Shown here one piece after another: positions 59,497 through 64,000 of a stretch of DNA of 64,000 nt. Position 1 is the first letter of the stretch. Every line of letters begins with the position of its first letter. The translations under genes were made by a program, and so were the position numbers. Origin of the DNA: Branchiostoma floridae (lineage: Eukaryota > Chordata > Leptocardii > Amphioxiformes > Branchiostomatidae); contig NC_049990.1 of NCBI RefSeq assembly GCF_000003815.2, positions 3,194,438-3,258,437 on the forward strand, read 5' to 3'. Under the pieces are notes generated by a model. It had not been told where the DNA came from and did not search any database. It saw only the letters and a list, made by a program, of their open reading frames with translations.

Positions 59497-59654
59497 TTGT
59501 AAATGCAGAAATGTTCGCGGTGGATTAATGTAATTTTTCTATTTTGGTATTAGATTGCAGTCTATGGTGTTACCACGAATTTAAATCCACCGCGAAAAGT
59601 CCTTTTTTTCGCTACCGCGAAATTAAATCCCAGCGAACTCAAATGCATTTACAG
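59497..59654. mobile_element. TA-flanked MITE, family E (inverse orientation)
   Basis: From TTGTAAATGCAGAAATGTTC to CTCAAATGCATTTACAG with TA on both sides. The right half, read on the minus strand, matches the left half of 19819-20023 (CTGTAAATGCA-TT-AGTTCGC, GGGATTTAATTTC-CGGTAG). Confidence 0.75.
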
Positions 59655-59910
59655 TAGTTATTAGTTACTGGTGTATCTCATGTAGATTTGTCTCTGAGAA
59701 TTACTGTTGTTGTTGCTTGCCATATAGTGCACCCTGCATGTTGAGTAATAAAGTTAATTCAATTGTACTTGATAATAATAAAATTCTAGAGAGGGGTCGA
59801 CTCTCCTGCCCAACCCAAAGGCGGCACGAAAAGATCCCTGCTATCATTTCATGATCACCTTCATCTAATTCTCCGGCTAGCTCTTTGAAAATCACTTCTT
59901 CAAGTGCTCA

Positions 59911-60248
59911 TAGTTTCATGCACTTTGATTATATGGATGACATCCTCTAGGAACCCGCAAACTGATGCGAGCGTGCGAATGAAAAAAAAAATGTTCGGTA
60001 AAAAAGTAGCCTTCATTATGAAATCTAAGTAGTCAGGAAGATTCAACAAATGCATAACAAATAGATTATGGCATACCAAACAATAGAGCCTTTATGTTTT
60101 GTCCTTTCACGTCTTCTTCTATGACCTTAGAATTGACCTTGCCATTCAATGACATAAGTAGATGTTTTACGATATGTTTTGGCATTCTACGGTTCATATT
60201 TCCCCGCGCGGATGTCATCCAAACAATCAACTCAACATGACCTAACTA
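59911..60248. mobile_element. MITE family B (complete copy)
   Basis: The ends CTTTGATTATATGGATGACA and GATGTCATCCAAACAATCAA are inverted copies, with outer TAGTT / AACTA. Body phrases GCAAACTGATGCGAGCGTGC and GCCTTCATTATGAAATCTAA match those of 9256-9666. Confidence 0.75.
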
Positions 60249-60647
60249 GCTATTGAACATACACTTTAATCAGGGTCGCTGTGTCACATCTGGCAGATTT
60301 CTCCTCCTGTAACTGCACGTGTCACATCTGTCTCCTGGTTTCTCTGGTACTGAAGAAAATTCCAAAATGTATACTTGATTACCAAGAACGAACAGCAATG
60401 TCATTGTCTAATGTGATTTGGCTTTATAGTTACTGTACAAAAATCAGTGCACATTTTTTGCTTGAGCCTGAAGAATTTAGTGCAAAGTCATCTGCAACGG
60501 ACATGCAGCAAATACTTACCAGCATAGCATGCTAAACTATCAACGTACATTTCTGAATGTGATAGAAGCCAGTTTGATAGATGGTATCAAATTATTTTTA
60601 ACTGTACCTCCGTAAAATGAGACATGTATAATATAAGGCACTTACCT

Positions 60648-63600
60648 TTACGACACTATGCATTGCCCCCCATTGTCCTTTCGCTGCTTTACTACCACCC
60701 TTTCCCGTTGCTGCTCTGGTACGACCCTTTTCCGTTGCTGCTCTGGTACGACCCTTTCCCGTTGCTGCTCTGGTACGACCCTTTTCCGTTGCTGCTCTGG
60801 TACGACCCTTTTCCGTTGCTGCTCTGGTACCACTGATTGGTAGGGAAAAATAAGAATACTGTTTCTCATGGCCAATTAGGTACTCGTCGTAATTGCAAAC
60901 GACATAACAATAAACTCCTGACAAAGGGAGAGAACAATTGAATTTGTTTACTTCTTTACTAAGTTGAGTATGGCCTGCTCTCATGAAATACGTTCACAAG
61001 ATGAAATGAATATTCACTATTGACTTCCTTCGTTAAACTTACCGATATCTGGAAATTTGTTCCTTAAACCATCCAAGACGCTCTGTAGCGCAGCCTTTGA
61101 CAGAGCCTTCAGCAGAACCTCAGTGGTAGCGGCGCCTCCCTTCCGCTTCTTCCATTCCCACAGCATGTCCATACAGCGGGACTTGTCGTCACGGTTCCTG
61201 CCGGTGATGTTTGCGATGTCTGCTCCATTAAATCCAAGATGGAAGGCCAAGTCCATCCAGTCCGTGCTGACGTTTTCCTTGATGAAATAAAAGCATTTCG
61301 CGACACCTGGCAAATGAGGAGAAAGTTGAAAGGTACAATGTTTACCGCGTACTCTTAGAATGAAAAAAAAACTATATATATTGTAACAAGTTGAACAGTA
61401 ATTTCCGAAACCAAAATTATACTTACCCTGCTGATCTATTGAAATTTTGGGTTAGTCCATTTTTTGTTTGAAATTACAGTTCAATTTGTTCCAGAACGAC
61501 TTCTACCAACATATATGAACTTTCAGGTTAGAAAACATATATATTTTGTTCAGTCAGAAAGGAAATAGCAAGGGCATATCAACTATCCTGCAAAATTGGT
61601 CTTGAACAAATATACGTGGAAGTGGATAAGAATATGAAGAAGATGTTATCAATGTTATTTATGCAAAATTATGCAGGATGTGATACTTTTTGTCGTGCTT
61701 CTTTTTACAACTTGACATGCATTCGTTGGTAAAAGTTATCTCACCTTCAAGAGTAGCACTTTCATCTTCAGTCTGTAAATAGAACATAAACATATCATTT
61801 TCTGCGATTTTTTTAGTTTTACCAGGGAATACATACATTTTGCGTCATGTTCGGTGTAACATTGGATCTATTTGAGGCCACACTGACTTAATTTTATGGA
61901 TGACATCCTATGGAGATTCAGAGACTAACGCGCGAGGGTGAAAAAATAGTAAAAAAATCAGTAAAATACTGCTGAACCACAGGACTTAACAATTAAGAGA
62001 TGACAAATCGTGACGAATCGACGCCAGTTCAATAATGTTTTCGTTACTATTCTTGAAAGACAGGAATCAGAGGGGCCCTGTGGCCATATATGCCCTGGCA
62101 ATGTAGATCCTCTGGCAAGCATAAAAAGTCTAATTGACCATAGCCAGGGATGCTGTTGGGTCACATGTGGCCACAAATGTTTTTGGCGCGGATGTCATTC
62201 ATAAAATTAAGGTAGTGTGGCCTTAGGTGCCGAAAAGAAACTGTCATTCGTGCTTGCCCACACCAAATCAAAAGCAACAGACACAAATCTAATAATATAT
62301 TGTACCTGTTTTAAAGGCTCATACGGCACATGGATTGGGAGCTGGCACAGGAACTTTGGCTGCTCAAACCCTTTTGGGGGCTTTTCCTTGACTTTTTCAA
62401 GTGCCTTCCTCGCACGAGCCGCCATTCCTTGCTGTTTTGTGACTTCCACGCGTGGCAGGGAGAAGAATGCAGCTATTCCTTCACCATCTAAACCCGGTTG
62501 GCCATTCGAAGCCATGACTTGCATGTGGAGTCGGTTGCTTTGCTGACTGTGAAAGGTAAGTTGATGCTTCGTTTCGTTGCTCCCTAAGCCAAATGCAACT
62601 TCCACGTTACCCACCAACTTTATTTCTACTCTTTGTCCTTCGAACAGATTCACTGTGCCAGAAGGCAATGGAGCCTCATAACCCTCCTCCATCAGGCTTG
62701 CGCGTTTCTCGCTGGCAATGTCAGTCAGTGTACATTCTATAACGACTTGTTTCATGTTGTTCTTCCGCTGCAGTAGTATGAACTGTACGGAGCGATTTTG
62801 AAGCCATCGGCAGAGCTTTAATGGGATTGGTCCTAGCTCTTCTGGGCCCTGGTAGATGTCCTTGACAATGATTACAATCCAACTGTAAAATGAAACATAC
62901 GATTGCCTTGGGTGATTAGTAGTTTCCTTAAAAATGCTAAATAGATGCTTAGTGTAAACGTCCACACATTTCGACTGATAGAACTGAAAGAGGTCTTGTC
63001 AGCATTGTTTGTTATCAATGACATAGCATCTGATCTAAAACAGTAGTATATCTTGTAATTTTCTTACAACTTCATCTAAGTTTCTGATAACAAAATTAGA
63101 AACTTACCTGGTACAATGGCTGACTTCAAACTCGACAAACTCGTCAGACTCCCGGGGGTTACTGTTATCAGTTTCATCTAACCAGTCTTCAGTTCCTTTC
63201 TCATATGACATCACTTTCAATTTAGTGTCCCCCTCATGTCCAATGTCCATGTTACGATTAGGATGTGGGACTCGTACTGTGGCTGGTTTTTGGAACTGGA
63301 CTGCAGATCCCGAGTCAGTTTCCACCTTGACTATCGGGCTGGTGCTGACAAGACCGCGGGAAGACTCGTCCTCTGCCTTCAAGCCCTCAACTGCTCTTTC
63401 TGGAACTTCTTGCACCTACAATTAAAATAAACCATAATGATTGTTATATCAGTTGTACTAACATAGTACATTCACGTACACGTATATTAGATTAACCTTA
63501 TATCATATCTCTATCACATCGCTGTATATCATAACAACAATGTATTTAGCAATAAAAAATGAAAAAAAATGCTTGCATCCATGATATGATTTGCACTATC

Positions 63601-63986
63601 TATCGAGCCAGTCACATTGGCATTTAACCGATTCTTTAGTATTTTCCACCTTACATAGAACTAAATGATTAGCAACATATCGGCTACCGATTGGCACGTA
63701 TCTATCACCAACTTTGATGAACATGGCTTACCCAGGTTTACTTACTGGCATACTGGTATGATTGAACAGCATTTGCACTTGGTTCAACTTGTCAAATCCT
63801 GACCTGTATATTGATCTGTGTTGGTGTGGTCACAGCCTCTTCTGGGAAGCTGATTTGTACCGCAGGTTGCGTTGATGACGTCAGAGTGCACTCCTCAGTA
63901 GACACCGTAACCTTGTCCTGTTTGAGCTGACTGACGACGACAAAGGTGGTAGAATGGTCCACTGATACCGCAACCTTGTCCTCGCT
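60648..63986 (-). CDS. Gene D: ZU5-UPA-Death protein with basic repeat tail (5' end outside window)
   Basis: Exons (minus): 63804-63986 and 63108-63415 (two halves of ZU5), 62306-62882 (UPA), 61745-61772, 61043-61306 (Death) and 60648-60832 (tail, stop TAA). Together they give 514 codons in this window. An acceptor at 63987 shows the gene continues to the right. ZU5: LTSSTQPAVQISFPEEAVTT, then STSPIV and KPATVRVPHPN. The UPA exon starts SWIVIIVKDIYQG and includes LCRWLQNRSVQFILLQRKN. Death: FYFIKENVSTDWMDLAFHLG, then MLWEWKKRKGGAATTEVLLK, very close to the Death domain of gene C. ZU5-UPA-Death is the supramodule known from UNC5, PIDD and ankyrins. The tail is five copies of VVPEQQR(K/E)R. The stop lies 2 nt before a perfect donor (AAAG|GTAAGT), so an intron in the 3' UTR is possible. 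There is no GT4 domain. Confidence 0.82.
60690..60832 (-). repeat. 27-bp coding tandem repeat (5 copies)
   Basis: The unit GTTGCTGCTCTGGTACGACC plus CTTTTCC (plus strand) is repeated five times with single-base changes. Because 27 is a multiple of 3, all three minus-strand frames are open. The splice phase selects VVPEQQRKR. Confidence 0.9.
61383..61530. mobile_element. Foldback element, family C (intron of gene D)
   Basis: The arms AACAAGTTGAACAGTAATTT and AAATTACAGTTCAATTTGTT are inverted copies. The downstream CTTCTACCAACATATATGAAC parallels the copy at 23310-23475. Confidence 0.65.
61876..62222. mobile_element. MITE family B (intron of gene D)
   Basis: The left end GGCCACACTGACTTAATTTT plus ATGGATGACATCC and the right end GGATGTCATTCATAAAATTA plus AGGTAGTGTGGCC are long inverted copies. 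The GCGCGAGGGTG / GGCGCGGATG blocks are as in other family B copies. It lies between the UPA exon and the short linker exon and is only ~85 bp from the UPA donor. Confidence 0.8.
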
Positions 63987-64000
63987 CTAAAATGAGACAA

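Noticed and set aside
60598-60984. Alternative tail frame TRAATEKGR for gene D
   Set aside because: The 27-bp repeat is open in all frames; the phase-1 junction with the Death exon selects VVPEQQRKR. Kept only as a possible alternative-splicing idea.

Overview
The window looks like chromosomal DNA of an invertebrate deuterostome, most likely a cephalochordate (lancelet, Branchiostoma). The evidence is spliced genes with GT-AG and a few GC-AG introns, vertebrate-like gene families (an mRNA-export adaptor, an ST8Sia-type sialyltransferase), an expansion of Death/ZU5/UPA/TRADD-N proteins, and a dense background of short foldback transposons, tRNA-derived SINEs and truncated LINEs. There are three runs of N (3278-3654, 34980-35079, 50271-50370). 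All gene models were assembled by eye from open frames, splice sites and phase continuity; no alignment was run.

Layout. 1-13 kb is gene-poor: a tandem array of about 220 bp units, SINEs, foldback elements, one orphan exon-like segment and a CpG/CRE/E-box region near 10.7 kb. 13.2-20.6 kb (minus) holds an eight-exon FYTTD1/UIF-like mRNA-export adaptor (305 aa). 21.9-24.0 kb (plus) holds a three-exon gene for a 158-aa charged protein that I do not recognise. 26.3-30.1 kb (minus) holds a seven-exon alpha-2,8-sialyltransferase (471 aa) with a partly duplicated first coding exon, a (CCAA)n tract beside a 5' splice site, and a possible upstream exon at 33.6-33.9 kb. 30-45 kb is mainly mobile DNA, including a TA-flanked DNA transposon split by a 5'-truncated LINE.

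The most interesting part is 44-64 kb (minus). It is a tandem family of multidomain proteins that join death-signalling modules to a bacterial-style family-4 glycosyltransferase (GT4). Gene B (45.3-48.8 kb) is ZU5-UPA-Gly-rich linker-GT4. A broken GT4 copy lies at 51.97-52.40 kb. Gene C (52.6-57.1 kb) is complete at 897 aa: Death-TRADD-N-coiled coil-GT4. Gene D (60.6-64.0 kb, running off the right edge) is ZU5-UPA-Death with a basic nine-residue-repeat tail and no GT4. The Death, TRADD-N, coiled-coil and GT4 modules are flanked by phase-1 introns, so whole modules can be exchanged in frame. The architecture resembles immune or apoptosis adaptors (PIDD, UNC5, TRADD and NLR-like proteins) in which the C-terminal enzyme would be the effector. 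That functional reading is inference.
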